In this document: piece after piece, positions 33,375 through 42,426 of the stretch
Layout: each line of letters begins with the position of its first letter
Position numbering within the stretch: position 1 is the first letter of the stretch
Assembly: GCA_040384665.1 (NCBI GenBank)
Contig: JAZKIY010000009.1
Coordinates: 62,001 to 126,000 of the forward strand
Origin: PCRC01 sp040384665
GTDB taxonomy: Bacteria; Pseudomonadota; Gammaproteobacteria; Burkholderiales; Burkholderiaceae_C
DNA length: 64,000 bases
Direction of reading: 5' to 3'
The notes under the pieces: model-generated
What the model was told of the DNA's origin: nothing
What the model saw: the letters and a program-made list of their open reading frames with translations, nothing else
Databases searched by the model: none
Translations under genes and position numbers: made by a program

Positions 33375-34169
33375 TCAGCCGCGAAAGCGCCTGCGCGTGA
33401 GCGCCAGCGCCAGCCACAGGCCGGCGACGGTGTAGACCACCAGCACCGCCGCGTTGCGCACCGGGTGCGCGGGCCACTGGTCCATGAACAGCGGCCGCAC
33501 GATTTCCACCGCGCAGGTGAGCGGCAGGAAATCTGAGACCACTTTCACCACCGCCGGAAGCTGGTCGCGGGGGAAGAAGATGCCGCTGAGGAACATCATC
33601 GGCGTGAGAAACAGCGTGAAGTAGTAGGTGAAGAAGTCGTAGCCCTTGGCCAGGGCGTTGAAGATCAGTGCAATGCAGCTGAAGGTGATGCCCACGCCCA
33701 GCAACACCGGCCAGGCGACCAGCAGTTTGGGGCTGTGGCTGATGCTCAAGGCCAGCATCACACCCAATATGGCGGTGGTGGTGAACAGCGATTTGAAGCC
33801 GGCCCACATCATTTCGGCAAACACGATGTTGTCCAGGCTCACCGGGGCGTTCATGATGCCGTCCCAGGTTTTTTGCATGTGCATGCGCGAGAAGGCCGAG
33901 TACAGGGCCTCGAACGAGGCGGCGTTCATCGCGCTCATGCAGATCGAGCCGCTGGCCAGAAACAGGATGTAGGGCACTTCCGTGCCATTGACCGTGATCT
34001 TGCCCACCAGCGCACCCATGCCATAGCCAAAGGCCACCAGCCACATCAAGGGCTCGGCAATGTTGCCCACCAGGCTGGGAATCGCCAGCTTGCGCCAGAC
34101 CAGCAGGTTGCGCAAAAACACCGGCCACCAGCGCCAGGAGATTTCTGGCGCTCTCCATATCGACTGCAT
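33375..34169 (-). CDS. ABC-2 type permease, NodJ-like
   Basis: A 264-residue exporter permease with six hydrophobic segments. FGYGMGALVG, YILFLASGSICMSAMNAASFEALYSAFSRMHMQKTWDGIMNAPVS, and the late TLFLTPMMFLSGIFFPRDQLP are typical of the DRA/NodJ group. NodJ moves lipochitooligosaccharides in rhizobia, but non-rhizobial beta-proteobacteria carry these ancestral homologues with an unknown glycan or lipid cargo. Its ATG directly follows the TGA of the ATPase gene, so the pair is translationally coupled. Confidence 0.9.
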   Translation of the reverse strand: MQSIWRAPEISWRWWPVFLRNLLVWRKLAIPSLVGNIAEPLMWLVAFGYGMGALVGKITVNGTEVPYILFLASGSICMSAMNAASFEALYSAFSRMHMQKTWDGIMNAPVSLDNIVFAEMMWAGFKSLFTTTAILGVMLALSISHSPKLLVAWPVLLGVGITFSCIALIFNALAKGYDFFTYYFTLFLTPMMFLSGIFFPRDQLPAVVKVVSDFLPLTCAVEIVRPLFMDQWPAHPVRNAAVLVVYTVAGLWLALALTRRRFRG

Positions 34170-35120
34170 TCAGCCGTCCTCTCTGATCTGACGACCGGTC
34201 AACTTCAAAAACAAATCTTCCAGGTTCGCCGGCCGGTGCAGCGTGCGCAGGCCACCCACCGCGTCCAGCGCGGCCAGCAGCGGTTTGGCGTTCTGGGTGT
34301 AGAAAAACACCGTTTCGCCGCTCACCTCCACCCGTGCGGCGAGTGCGCGCAGGCTGGCATGCTCTGCGCCCTCGGCCAACGCCAGCGCACCCTGACCATA
34401 CACCTCCACCACGTCCGGCTCCAGGTGCTGCGCGATCAAATCGCGCGGTTTGCCTTCGGCAATTTTTTTGCCGTGGTCCAGCACCAGCAGGCGTGAACAC
34501 AGGCGCTCGGCCTCGTCCATGAAGTGGGTGGTCAGCAGGATGGACTTGCCCTGTTGCAACAGCAGTTGCAGCCGCTCCCACATCAGGTGGCGGGCCTGCG
34601 GGTCCAGCCCGGTGGTGGGCTCGTCGAGCAGCAGCAGGCGCGGGTCGTTCACCAGCGCACGGGCCAGGCTGAGCCGGCGCTTCATGCCGCCCGAGAGTTC
34701 GCCCGGCTTGGCGTTGGCCTTGTGGGTCAGTGCCGCGAATTCCAGCAACTGGGGCGTGCGGGCGCGGATGTCGGCGTCGGGCAGGCCGAAGTAGCGGCCA
34801 TAGACCAGCAGGTTTTCGGCGCAGGAAAAGTCGGGGTCCAGGGTGTCGAACTGGCTCACCACCCCCAGCTGCGCCTTGATGGCCAGCGCGTCGCGCGGCA
34901 TCTCCAGCGTTGCGGTGTTGCCCGGGGCGTAGATGATGCGGCCGGTGTCGGGCGCGGTCAAACCCAGGCACATGCGGACGGTGGTGGTCTTGCCCGCGCC
35001 GTTGGGGCCGATCACGCCCAGGCATTCGCCGGGCGCGATGTCGAACGACACGTCGTTGACCACGGTGTTGCTGCCGTAGCGTTTGGTCAGGTGTTCGACC
35101 GAAAAAAGCGGTGGTGCCAT
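34170..35120 (-). CDS. ABC transporter ATPase, NodI-like
   Basis: A 316-residue ATPase that pairs with the NodJ-like permease. Walker A GPNGAGKTT is near residues 39-47, the signature is LSGGMKRRLSLARALVNDPRLLLLDEPTTGLDPQ, and the switch is LLTTHFMDEAERLC. The C-terminal DUF4162-like part with a tyrosine/glycine beta region is as in NodI. The ATG at 35120 is chosen because MAPPLFSVEHLTKRYG starts the fold; 26 upstream codons are open but lie in the psd promoter region. It is divergent from psd. Confidence 0.91.
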   Translation of the reverse strand: MAPPLFSVEHLTKRYGSNTVVNDVSFDIAPGECLGVIGPNGAGKTTTVRMCLGLTAPDTGRIIYAPGNTATLEMPRDALAIKAQLGVVSQFDTLDPDFSCAENLLVYGRYFGLPDADIRARTPQLLEFAALTHKANAKPGELSGGMKRRLSLARALVNDPRLLLLDEPTTGLDPQARHLMWERLQLLLQQGKSILLTTHFMDEAERLCSRLLVLDHGKKIAEGKPRDLIAQHLEPDVVEVYGQGALALAEGAEHASLRALAARVEVSGETVFFYTQNAKPLLAALDAVGGLRTLHRPANLEDLFLKLTGRQIREDG

Positions 35121-35179
35121 AGGCTGATTGTGGCCTAGCCGCGTGTCTCCGGCAGCGCAGGCTGAGGGGGTGCCATCGA

Positions 35180-35185
35180 TATAAT
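35180..35185 (+). promoter_or_regulatory. Perfect -10 hexamer upstream of psd
   Basis: TATAAT, 29 bases before the psd start. No matching -35 is visible at 16-18 bases, so an activator may be needed, or the match may be chance in this GC-rich DNA. Confidence 0.35.
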
Positions 35186-35213
35186 TCGCGCGATTCAACT
35201 ACCGGTAGCGCTT

Positions 35214-36077
35214 GTGTCTGACCGTCTGGCCGTGCTGCCGCAATACCTGTTACCGAAGCGGGCACTCACCCGCTTTGCCGGCTGGGTCGCCAGCGGCCGC
35301 TGGGGCGGGTTGACGCACTGGATCATCCGTGACTTTGTGGCCCGCTACCAGGTCAACATGGCCGAGGCCGCCAACCCGGACACTGCGAGCTACCCGAGCT
35401 TCAATGAATTTTTCACCCGCGCCTTGAAGCCCGGCGCACGGCCGTTGGCCGCCGCCGACTTTGTTTGCCCGGTGGACGGCGCGATCAGCCAGTTCGGCGC
35501 CATCGAAGGCGACCAGATCTTCCAGGCCAAGGGCCACCGCTATTCCACCACCGCGCTGGTGGGCGGCGACGCGGCGCTGGCCGCGCAGTTCCACCAAGGC
35601 CACTTCGCCACCATCTACCTGAGCCCCAAGGACTACCACCGCATCCACATGCCGTGCGACGGCCGTTTGCTGCGCATGACCTACGTGCCGGGCGATTTGT
35701 TCTCTGTGAACCCCACCACCGCGCGTGGCGTGCCGGGGCTGTTTGCCCGCAACGAGCGGGTGGTGTGTGTGTTCGACACCGCCCACGGCCCCATGGTGTT
35801 GACGCTGGTGGGCGCCACCATCGTTGGCAGCATGGCCACCGTCTGGCATGGCGTGGTGAACCCACCGCGCCTGCCCGATGTGCAGACCTGGGACTACAGC
35901 GGCCAAGACATCCGCCTGAAGCAAGGCGAAGAGATGGGCCGCTTTCTGCTCGGCTCCACCGTCGTGCTGCTGTTCCCCAAAAACACCGCGCGCTTCAACC
36001 CTGCCTGGGTGCCGTCTGGCCCGGTGCGCCTGGGCGAGGCCATGGCCACCTCTTTATCCACCCCTTCCAACCACTGA
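35214..36077 (+). CDS. psd: Phosphatidylserine decarboxylase proenzyme
   Basis: A 287-residue membrane-associated enzyme that makes phosphatidylethanolamine from phosphatidylserine. The start resembles E. coli Psd (LPQYLLPKRALTRFAGWVASG). FNEFFTRALKPGARPLA, the catalytic-triad regions PVDGAISQFG and YLSPKDYHRIHMP, and the self-cleavage site LGST (in GRFLLGSTVVLLF), which generates the pyruvoyl group, are all present. The start is GTG with a poor ribosome site. purT follows after four bases. A second, more divergent homologue begins at the right end of the window. Confidence 0.95.
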   Translation: MSDRLAVLPQYLLPKRALTRFAGWVASGRWGGLTHWIIRDFVARYQVNMAEAANPDTASYPSFNEFFTRALKPGARPLAAADFVCPVDGAISQFGAIEGDQIFQAKGHRYSTTALVGGDAALAAQFHQGHFATIYLSPKDYHRIHMPCDGRLLRMTYVPGDLFSVNPTTARGVPGLFARNERVVCVFDTAHGPMVLTLVGATIVGSMATVWHGVVNPPRLPDVQTWDYSGQDIRLKQGEEMGRFLLGSTVVLLFPKNTARFNPAWVPSGPVRLGEAMATSLSTPSNH

Positions 36078-36081
36078 CGCC

Positions 36082-37284
36082 ATGACCACTTTCGGAACCC
36101 CCCTCTCCCCCCATGCCACCAAAGTCATGCTGCTGGGCAGCGGCGAGTTGGGCAAAGAGGTCTTGATTGCGCTGCAGCGCCTCGGTGTGGAAACCATCGC
36201 CACCGACCGCTACGACAACGCGCCCGGCCAGCAGGTGGCCCACCACGCCCGCACCATCACCATGAGCGACCCGGCGCAGCTGAAAGCGCTGATCGAGCAA
36301 GAGCGGCCTGACCTGGTGGTGCCCGAGATCGAGGCGATTGCCACCGCCATGCTGGAAGAGCTGGAAGCCGCCGGTGTGGTGCGCGTCATCCCCACCGCCC
36401 GCGCCGCGCGCTTGACCATGGACCGCGAAGGCATCCGCCGCCTGGCTGCCGAAACCCTGGGCCTGCCGACCAGCCCCTATGTGTTCTGCGACTCGCTGGC
36501 CGAACTGCAGGCGGCCATCGACAGCAAGATCGGCTACCCCAACATCGTCAAGCCGGTGATGAGCAGCTCGGGCAAAGGCCAGAGCAAGATCAGCGGCCCG
36601 GACGATGTGCAAAAAGCCTGGGACTACGCCATGGCCGGCGGCCGGGTGAGCCATGGCCGCGTCATCGTCGAAGGCTTCATCGACTTCGACTACGAAATCA
36701 CCCAGCTCACCGTGCGTGCGGTGGGCGCCGACGGAAACATAGAAACCCATTTCTGCGACCCCATCGGCCATGTGCAGGTGGCGGGCGACTACGTGGAAAG
36801 CTGGCAGCCCCACCCCATGGCGCCCGCCGCGCTGCAGAAGAGCCGTGAGATCGCCAAAGCCGTGACCGACAACCTCGGTGGCCAGGGTATTTTTGGTGTG
36901 GAGCTGTTCGTCAAGGGCGACAACGTCTGGTTCAGCGAGGTCAGCCCGCGCCCACACGACACCGGCATGGTGACCATGGCCACCCAGTGGCAAACCCAGT
37001 TCGAATTGCACGCCCGCGCCATCCTGGGCCTGCCGGTCAACACCGCGCTGAAGAGCCCGGGCGCCAGCGCGGTGATCTACGGCGGGGTGGACGCCAAGGG
37101 CATCGTCTTCGACGGCGTGGCCGACGCGCTGCGCGTGCCCAACAGCGACATCCGTCTGTTTGGCAAACCCGAGAGTTTCGTCAAACGCCGCATGGGCGTG
37201 GCGTTGGCCTTTGACGCCGAGGTGGAAGTGGCCCGCACCCACGCCAAGCTGGCCGCGTCGAAGGTCAAGCCCCGCGTTGCCTGA
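36082..37284 (+). CDS. purT: Formate-dependent phosphoribosylglycinamide formyltransferase
   Basis: A 400-residue ATP-grasp enzyme that makes formyl-GAR from GAR, formate and ATP in purine synthesis. Seen are VMLLGSGELGKEVLIALQRLGVE at the start, DLVVPEIEAIATAML, PNIVKPVMSSSGKGQSKI (ATP-grasp lysine), FDYEITQLTVRAV, and FGVELFVKGDNVWFSEVSPRPHDTGMVT with the metal ligands. Length and motifs match PurT throughout. It lies four bases after psd; the two are co-transcribed but functionally unrelated. Confidence 0.97.
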   Translation: MTTFGTPLSPHATKVMLLGSGELGKEVLIALQRLGVETIATDRYDNAPGQQVAHHARTITMSDPAQLKALIEQERPDLVVPEIEAIATAMLEELEAAGVVRVIPTARAARLTMDREGIRRLAAETLGLPTSPYVFCDSLAELQAAIDSKIGYPNIVKPVMSSSGKGQSKISGPDDVQKAWDYAMAGGRVSHGRVIVEGFIDFDYEITQLTVRAVGADGNIETHFCDPIGHVQVAGDYVESWQPHPMAPAALQKSREIAKAVTDNLGGQGIFGVELFVKGDNVWFSEVSPRPHDTGMVTMATQWQTQFELHARAILGLPVNTALKSPGASAVIYGGVDAKGIVFDGVADALRVPNSDIRLFGKPESFVKRRMGVALAFDAEVEVARTHAKLAASKVKPRVA

Positions 37285-37302
37285 TACGACAGGGGTGCGG
37301 CC

Positions 37303-38484
37303 ATGACCAGCACAGTGCCCCGGCACGTGCTGCCGGTGCTGGTGCTGGCCCAGTTTGCCGGCACCTCGCTGTGGTTCACCGTGAATGCGGTGATGCCCGA
37401 TTTGCAGCGCGAATTTGGCTGGCCCGCCACGGCGGTGGGTACGCTCACCTCGGCATTGCAGATGGGATTCATCGTCGGCACGCTGGTGTTTGCGCTGCTG
37501 GCCATTGCCGACCGCTTTCCACCCAAACGTGTGTTCCTGCTGTGTTCGCTGGCCGGTGCGGCCTGCACCGTGGCCGCGTGGTGGATGGTGCGCGAGTTCA
37601 CCGCGCTGTTGTTGTGGCGCGCCGCCACCGGTTTCTTTCTGGCCGGTATTTACCCGGTGGGCATGAAGATCGCGTCGCAGTGGTACACGCGCGGCCTGGG
37701 CACGGCCATGGGCTGGCTGCTGGGTGCATTGGTGCTGGGCTCGGCCAGTGCCCATGGCCTGCGCGCCATCAGCAGCCACTTGCCCTGGCCCAGCGTGATG
37801 CTGGGCGTGGCGCTGCTGGCGGCCACCGGGGGCGTGCTGCTGTACACGTTGATGCCCGAGCCGCCGCGCCCGGCGGTGCCGGGCGGCGGGCTGAAATGGC
37901 GTGCGCTGTCTGCGCTGTGGACCGACGGGCGCCTGCGCGCTTCGGTGCTGGGCTACTTTGGCCACATGTGGGAGCTGTACACGCTGTGGGTGCTGGTGCC
38001 GCTGATCCTGGTGGCCCGGCTTGACGGCGCGGCGCTGTCGCTGGCGGCGTTCTGTGTGCTGGGGGCGGGCGCCATCGGGTGTGTGGGCGGTGGCTACCTG
38101 GCACGGAGGTTTGGCAGCGCACGGGTGGCCGGCACGCAGTTGGCCATCAGCGGCCTGTGCTGTGGGCTGACGCCGTGGCTGATCGACGCCAGCCCCTTGT
38201 GGTTTGGCCTGTGGTTGCTGGTCTGGGGCACCACGGTGGCGGGCGACTCGCCGCAGTTCTCCACCCTCACGGCGGGCAACGCGCCACCGCAGGCGGTGGG
38301 CAGCGTGCTGACGCTGACCAACAGCCTGGGCTTTGCGGTGTCGGTGGTCAGCATCGAGCTGTTTGTGGCGCTGTCCAAAACGCACGCCCTGGCGAGCCTG
38401 TTGCCCTGGCTCGGCCTGGGGCCGTTGCTGGGTTTGTGGGCGCTGTGGCCGCTGTGGCGGCACGACAGGCCTCCTGCGGGCTGA
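37303..38484 (+). CDS. MFS transporter
   Basis: A 393-residue major facilitator superfamily protein with 12 predicted membrane spans. The first half carries SLWFTVNAVMPDLQREFGWPATAVGTLTSALQMGF and a loop with DRFPPKRVFLLCSLAG in the place of the family's D-R-x-G-R-K motif. It ends with a basic residue cluster (PLWRHDRPP). The substrate cannot be assigned. It is 19 bases downstream of purT. The stop lies at the edge of dispersed repeat copy F, which fills the gap to the convergent alkylsulfatase gene. Confidence 0.87.
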   Translation: MTSTVPRHVLPVLVLAQFAGTSLWFTVNAVMPDLQREFGWPATAVGTLTSALQMGFIVGTLVFALLAIADRFPPKRVFLLCSLAGAACTVAAWWMVREFTALLLWRAATGFFLAGIYPVGMKIASQWYTRGLGTAMGWLLGALVLGSASAHGLRAISSHLPWPSVMLGVALLAATGGVLLYTLMPEPPRPAVPGGGLKWRALSALWTDGRLRASVLGYFGHMWELYTLWVLVPLILVARLDGAALSLAAFCVLGAGAIGCVGGGYLARRFGSARVAGTQLAISGLCCGLTPWLIDASPLWFGLWLLVWGTTVAGDSPQFSTLTAGNAPPQAVGSVLTLTNSLGFAVSVVSIELFVALSKTHALASLLPWLGLGPLLGLWALWPLWRHDRPPAG

Positions 38485-38550
38485 TTTTGATCGAAATCAG
38501 CCTCAAGCCTTAGTACAATCTAGCGATTGTGCTATTTAAAATATAGCAAC
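38483..38550 (+). repeat. Dispersed repeat family 1, copy F
   Basis: CGAAATCAGCCTCAAGCC, TTAGTACAATCTAGCGATT and a closing hairpin GCTAT-TTAAAAT-ATAGC. It spans exactly from the MFS stop to the alkylsulfatase stop, the two genes being convergent. Confidence 0.75.
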
Positions 38551-40529
38551 TACGGCGTGACAATGTTGAAGTACGGGTTGAACGACTCGACGTTGCCGAA
38601 CACCGCCGCCAGCACCTGCGGGTTGCCTTCCACCTTCACCGCACCCGCCTGCACCAGCTCGGGCAACTTCTTGCCCTGCAGCAGCATCGCCAGGAAAGCC
38701 GGACGCGTCAGCGTGATGGTGGCGTCGGGGTTGTTCAGCACCCGGTTTTTGGTGTTGTTGAGCACCGAGTTCGAGAGTTCCAGCGCCCAGGTTTCCTTCA
38801 GGTCTGTGAACACCAGGCTGATGGCGGCCTGCATGCCATCGGTTTTCTGGTGGTTCAGCCGCAGCGCGATGTAGTCGAACAGCAGCTCCTGGTTCATGCC
38901 ACGCACCACGTCCGGCCCCTGGGTGGAGGTGGGCGGCTTCAGCACGCCGTCGCGCAGCTCCTTCGCGCCCACCAGGTAGGCGTTGCGCCAGGTGCCGGCT
39001 TCAGATTGGTACCCCAGCTGCTCCAGCGCGTCGGCCTGCAGCGTGCGGGCGGCGGTGTTGTCGGGGTTGGCAAACACCACGTGGTTCACCAGTTCCGCGA
39101 CCCAGCGGTAGTCGCCCGCGTCGAAAGCCTTTTGCGCGGTGGCCAGCACGGCCGCTTCGCCGCCCATCGCGGCCACGTAGCGTTTGGCGGTGTCGCTGGG
39201 CGGCAGGCGGTGCAGGCTGGCCGGGTTGGCGTCGTAGTAACCGAGGTAGAAGTTGTACACCCCGCGCAGGTTGTGGCTGAGCGTGCCGTAGTAGCCGCGC
39301 GAACTGGCGTCGGCGGCGAGCGCTTTGGGGAAGAAGGTGGCGTCGCCAATCTCGTCCAGGGTCTGGCCCTTGTTGGCGAGGTGCATGGCCTGGTCGTGCA
39401 CAAAGCGGTAGGTGTCGCGCTGGTTGGCGATGTACTGGCGGATGTTGGTGGTGCCCCAGGTGGGCCAGTGGTGGCTGGCAAAGGCCACCTCCACGTCGGG
39501 GTAGAGGTCGAGTGTTTCGTTGGCGTACTTGCTCCAGGCCAGCGCGTCGCGCAGCTTGGCGCCGCGGATGGTGTAGACGTTGTGCATGTGTTTGGTCAGC
39601 ACTTCGGACAGGCACAGCGCTTTTTTGTCGGGGAAATAGAACATCATTTCCGACGGTGCCTCGGAGCCCTGCGCCATCTGGAACACGATGCGCACGCCGT
39701 CCACCGTCATCTCCTGGCCGGTCTTGCTGACGGTGTCGGTGGGTGGAATGAGCCCCATGGTGCCGCTGCTCAGGGCTTTGCCCAGCCCGCTGCCCACACC
39801 CTGGCGTTCGTTGGCGTCCAGCCCCGCGCCAAACTGGTAGGTGGCACGGCGCGCCATGGCGTTGCCGGCCAGCACGTTCTCGGCCACCGCGTTGTCCATG
39901 AAGCCGTCGGGCGCGATCACCTTCACCTTGCCGGCCAGCACATCGGCCTCGTTGACGACGCCGCGCACGCCGCCGTAGTGGTCGGCATGGCTGTGGGTGT
40001 AGATGACCGCGACCACCGGCTTCTTGCTGCCCAGCTTGTCCAGCGCAAAGGCCAAGGTGCTGCGGGCGATCTCGGCGGTGAGCAGCGTGTCGATGACGAT
40101 CCAGCCGGTTTGGCCTTCCACCAGCGTCATGTTGGCGATGTCGTAGCCGCGGATCTGGTAGATGCCGTCCACCACCTTGAACAGGCCGCGCGCGTTGTTG
40201 AGTTTTTCCTGCCGCCACAGGCTGGGGTTGACGGTGGCCGGTGCGTCGCCGGTGATGAAGTCGTAGCGGTTGGCGTCCCAGACCAGCTTGCCATCGGCGG
40301 CTTTCACCAGTGGATCGGGCAGCGTGGCGATCAGGCCGCGGGTGGCGTCGGCAAAGTCGCGTGTGTCGTTGAAGGCCATGTTTTGCGCGACCGCCTGGTT
40401 GGCGCGCACGGTGGCCGGGGTGGCGGGTTTGGGGGCGACGGCGGTGGCTGGCTGGGCCCACACGCCAGAACTGGCCGTGAACGCAGCCGAAACGAAGGCC
40501 GCAACAAGGGTGGTGTGCACGCGGTTCAT
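38550..40529 (-). CDS. Secreted alkylsulfatase-type metallo-beta-lactamase-fold hydrolase
   Basis: A 659-residue enzyme of the SdsA1/linear primary-alkylsulfatase family, which hydrolyses alkyl sulfates such as dodecyl sulfate. A signal peptide ends near residue 25 (VWA before QP). The zinc motif THSHADHYGG has His179, His181, Asp183 and His184. Other conserved parts are GQEMTVDGVRIVFQMAQGSEAPSEMMFYFP with the substrate-side Glu, and the C-terminal SCP2-like domain from about 540 that binds the alkyl chain. The ATG at 40529 begins the signal peptide. No regulator lies next to it. It has a TAG stop at the edge of repeat copy F. Confidence 0.92.
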   Translation of the reverse strand: MNRVHTTLVAAFVSAAFTASSGVWAQPATAVAPKPATPATVRANQAVAQNMAFNDTRDFADATRGLIATLPDPLVKAADGKLVWDANRYDFITGDAPATVNPSLWRQEKLNNARGLFKVVDGIYQIRGYDIANMTLVEGQTGWIVIDTLLTAEIARSTLAFALDKLGSKKPVVAVIYTHSHADHYGGVRGVVNEADVLAGKVKVIAPDGFMDNAVAENVLAGNAMARRATYQFGAGLDANERQGVGSGLGKALSSGTMGLIPPTDTVSKTGQEMTVDGVRIVFQMAQGSEAPSEMMFYFPDKKALCLSEVLTKHMHNVYTIRGAKLRDALAWSKYANETLDLYPDVEVAFASHHWPTWGTTNIRQYIANQRDTYRFVHDQAMHLANKGQTLDEIGDATFFPKALAADASSRGYYGTLSHNLRGVYNFYLGYYDANPASLHRLPPSDTAKRYVAAMGGEAAVLATAQKAFDAGDYRWVAELVNHVVFANPDNTAARTLQADALEQLGYQSEAGTWRNAYLVGAKELRDGVLKPPTSTQGPDVVRGMNQELLFDYIALRLNHQKTDGMQAAISLVFTDLKETWALELSNSVLNNTKNRVLNNPDATITLTRPAFLAMLLQGKKLPELVQAGAVKVEGNPQVLAAVFGNVESFNPYFNIVTP

Positions 40530-40643
40530 GGGAAAGATCCTTTCAGGGCATCGTTGACATCGCCAGGCCCGTGGGCCCGCCGTGATCATGACCGCCGCGG
40601 CAACGCGCGCGGTTGCCGGGGGTGACAGTGCCCTGCGCCGCCG

Positions 40644-41522
40644 CTACGCGCGGTAGCGCACGCCCGGTGCCCGCAACACGCGGTTGCGGACGATGGCACT
40701 CAGCCGGTCCATCGCCACCACCAGCGCCACCAGCACGACCAGCAACGTGGCCAGCCGCCCCCACTGGAACAGCGACACCGCCTCGCTCACCAGCAGGCCC
40801 AGCCCGCCGGCGCCGATCAGCCCCAGCACGGTGGAGTCGCGCACATTGAATTCCCAGACGTACAGGTGGATGGACGCGAACTGCGGGTAAAAACCGCGCC
40901 GCATTGCTTGGCCCAGCACCTGCCAGGGCGTGAAGCCCAGCGCCAGCCCGCTCTCAAACAGCGCGGCGTCGGCGTTCTCAATCGCTTCGGCGTAGAGCTT
41001 GCCGTAGGTGCCGAGCGAATGCACCGCAATGGCCAGGATGCCGGCCATCGGCCCCAGCCCGACGATGCCAACAAACACCAGGCCAAACACCAGCGTGTGG
41101 ATGGCACGCAGGCCATTGAGCAGCGCCCGGGCCGGTGTGGCCAGCCAGCCGGGCGCCCGCGCATTGCGGGCCGCCACAAAACCCAGCGGCAGCGCCAGCA
41201 GCGCCGCGATGGCGCTGCCCAGCGTGCCAATCACAAAGGTGGTCCAGGTCGCACCGGCAATGCCGGCCAGGTAGGCGCGCTCCACCTCGCGGCGGTTTTC
41301 CACCCGCAGCACACGCCCATCGTCGGCCGTGAACTCCAGCCGTTCCGGGCCGAACCAGGCGTCCAGAAAACTCGGGTGTGAAAAGTCCGACAGCGTGCGC
41401 GCCAGGTTCTGCCACGGGTTGCGGCCAAAACTGAAGTCGCCGCGCACCACCAGCGTGGCCACACAGGCCACCAGCACCGCCAGGTAGACCAGCGTCAGCG
41501 CGCGCAAGCGCTGGTTTTTCAC
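40644..41522 (-). CDS. phnE: Phosphonate/phosphite ABC transporter permease PhnE
   Basis: A 292-residue inner-membrane permease. About six spans are seen, with the EAA-type coupling loop VSEAVSLFQWGR near the end and LGTYGKLYAEAIENADAALFESGLALGFTPWQVLGQAMRRGFYPQF, which is diagnostic of PhnE. The GTG start overlaps the phnD stop, so translation is coupled. No PhnC ATPase gene is found on either side, which leaves the transporter incomplete here. It is the last gene of a seven-gene minus-strand run. Confidence 0.93.
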   Translation of the reverse strand: MKNQRLRALTLVYLAVLVACVATLVVRGDFSFGRNPWQNLARTLSDFSHPSFLDAWFGPERLEFTADDGRVLRVENRREVERAYLAGIAGATWTTFVIGTLGSAIAALLALPLGFVAARNARAPGWLATPARALLNGLRAIHTLVFGLVFVGIVGLGPMAGILAIAVHSLGTYGKLYAEAIENADAALFESGLALGFTPWQVLGQAMRRGFYPQFASIHLYVWEFNVRDSTVLGLIGAGGLGLLVSEAVSLFQWGRLATLLVVLVALVVAMDRLSAIVRNRVLRAPGVRYRA

Positions 41523-42400
41523 TGGCGTTTGGGCACCAGCTTGCCGGTGGCCAGACCCGCGTCGCGGATGGGCGCGTAGTAGCTGTTGTCTTTGGTCACA
41601 AAGCCGGTGTAGCGCTTGGGCAGCAGGGCCGGGTTGGTCTTCAGCTCGGCGCCGATGCCTTCCAGTGCGGCACGCAGCTGGGCCACCAGCGCGGTGTCTT
41701 TGGCCAGCGTGGCGCTCACCGCGAAGGCGTCGTTGGGCAGCGGGGCCGAGGTCCAGATGATCTTGCTCTCACTGGCCTTGATCAGGCCCTCGTCGACCAT
41801 CGCGTCGCGGTTGCGGTTGTAGTCGGCGCCGGCGTCGAGTTCGCCACGCGCCACCTGGGTTTCGATCGCCTGGTGTTTGGTGTACAGCAGCTTGCTGAAG
41901 TACGTGTCGGGGTTGATGCCGCGCTTCTGGAACTCGTGGAACGGAATCAGGTAGCCGCTGGTCGAGCCCTTGTCGCCAAACGCAAAGCTCTTGCCCTTGA
42001 GGTCGTCGATGCTGTTGATGCCGGTCTTGGGGTGGGTCACCATGATCGCGAAGTACTCGGGCTTGCCTTCGTACAGGATGGTGGAGATGGCTTGCGCGCC
42101 GGCTTCGTGGTTGGCCAGCACATAGCCCCAGGGGCCCATCAGCGCGAGATCGGTTTCGCCGCTGGCCAGCGACTTGGCCAGGCCTTCCCAGGTGTCCACC
42201 GTGCGCAGCTGCACCGGGCGTTTGAGCTTGGCAGAGAGGTGGTCGGCCAATGGCTTGTAGGTGGCGTCGTTCTTTTCCTTGTCGGGCTGGAACAGGCCCA
42301 CGCCCAGGCGCAAGGTGTTGTCCTGGGCCCCGGCACTTTGCAGCAAGGTTGCCGCTGTCATCAGCATGGCGAGCAGGAATTTGCAACCGGTTCTCAGCAT
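41519..42400 (-). CDS. phnD: Phosphate/phosphite/phosphonate-binding protein PhnD
   Basis: A 293-residue periplasmic binding protein with a signal peptide ending near residue 25 (AGA before QD). LRLGVGLFQPDKEKNDATYKPLADHLSAKLKRPVQL, DLALMGPWGYVLANHEAGA, SFAFGDKGSTSGYLIPFHEFQKRG (the anion-binding STSGYLIP) and LDAGADYNRNRDAM fit the PhnD family. Ligand choice among phosphonates, phosphite and phosphate esters cannot be read out. It lies 26 bases downstream of the divergent phosphoesterase gene. Confidence 0.93.
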   Translation of the reverse strand: MLRTGCKFLLAMLMTAATLLQSAGAQDNTLRLGVGLFQPDKEKNDATYKPLADHLSAKLKRPVQLRTVDTWEGLAKSLASGETDLALMGPWGYVLANHEAGAQAISTILYEGKPEYFAIMVTHPKTGINSIDDLKGKSFAFGDKGSTSGYLIPFHEFQKRGINPDTYFSKLLYTKHQAIETQVARGELDAGADYNRNRDAMVDEGLIKASESKIIWTSAPLPNDAFAVSATLAKDTALVAQLRAALEGIGAELKTNPALLPKRYTGFVTKDNSYYAPIRDAGLATGKLVPKRQ

Positions 42401-42426
42401 GGGGGATTCCTCAAGGGGTGGGTGGT

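Noticed and set aside
33352..35265. A 637-codon minus-strand frame spanning both NodI- and NodJ-like genes
   Set aside because: It is in a different frame from the two coupled ABC genes and reads as Arg/Pro/Ala-rich noise.
35995..38463. An 822-codon minus-strand frame opposite psd, purT and the MFS gene
   Set aside because: Low-complexity Gln/His/Arg/Gly composition; it mirrors three clear plus-strand genes.
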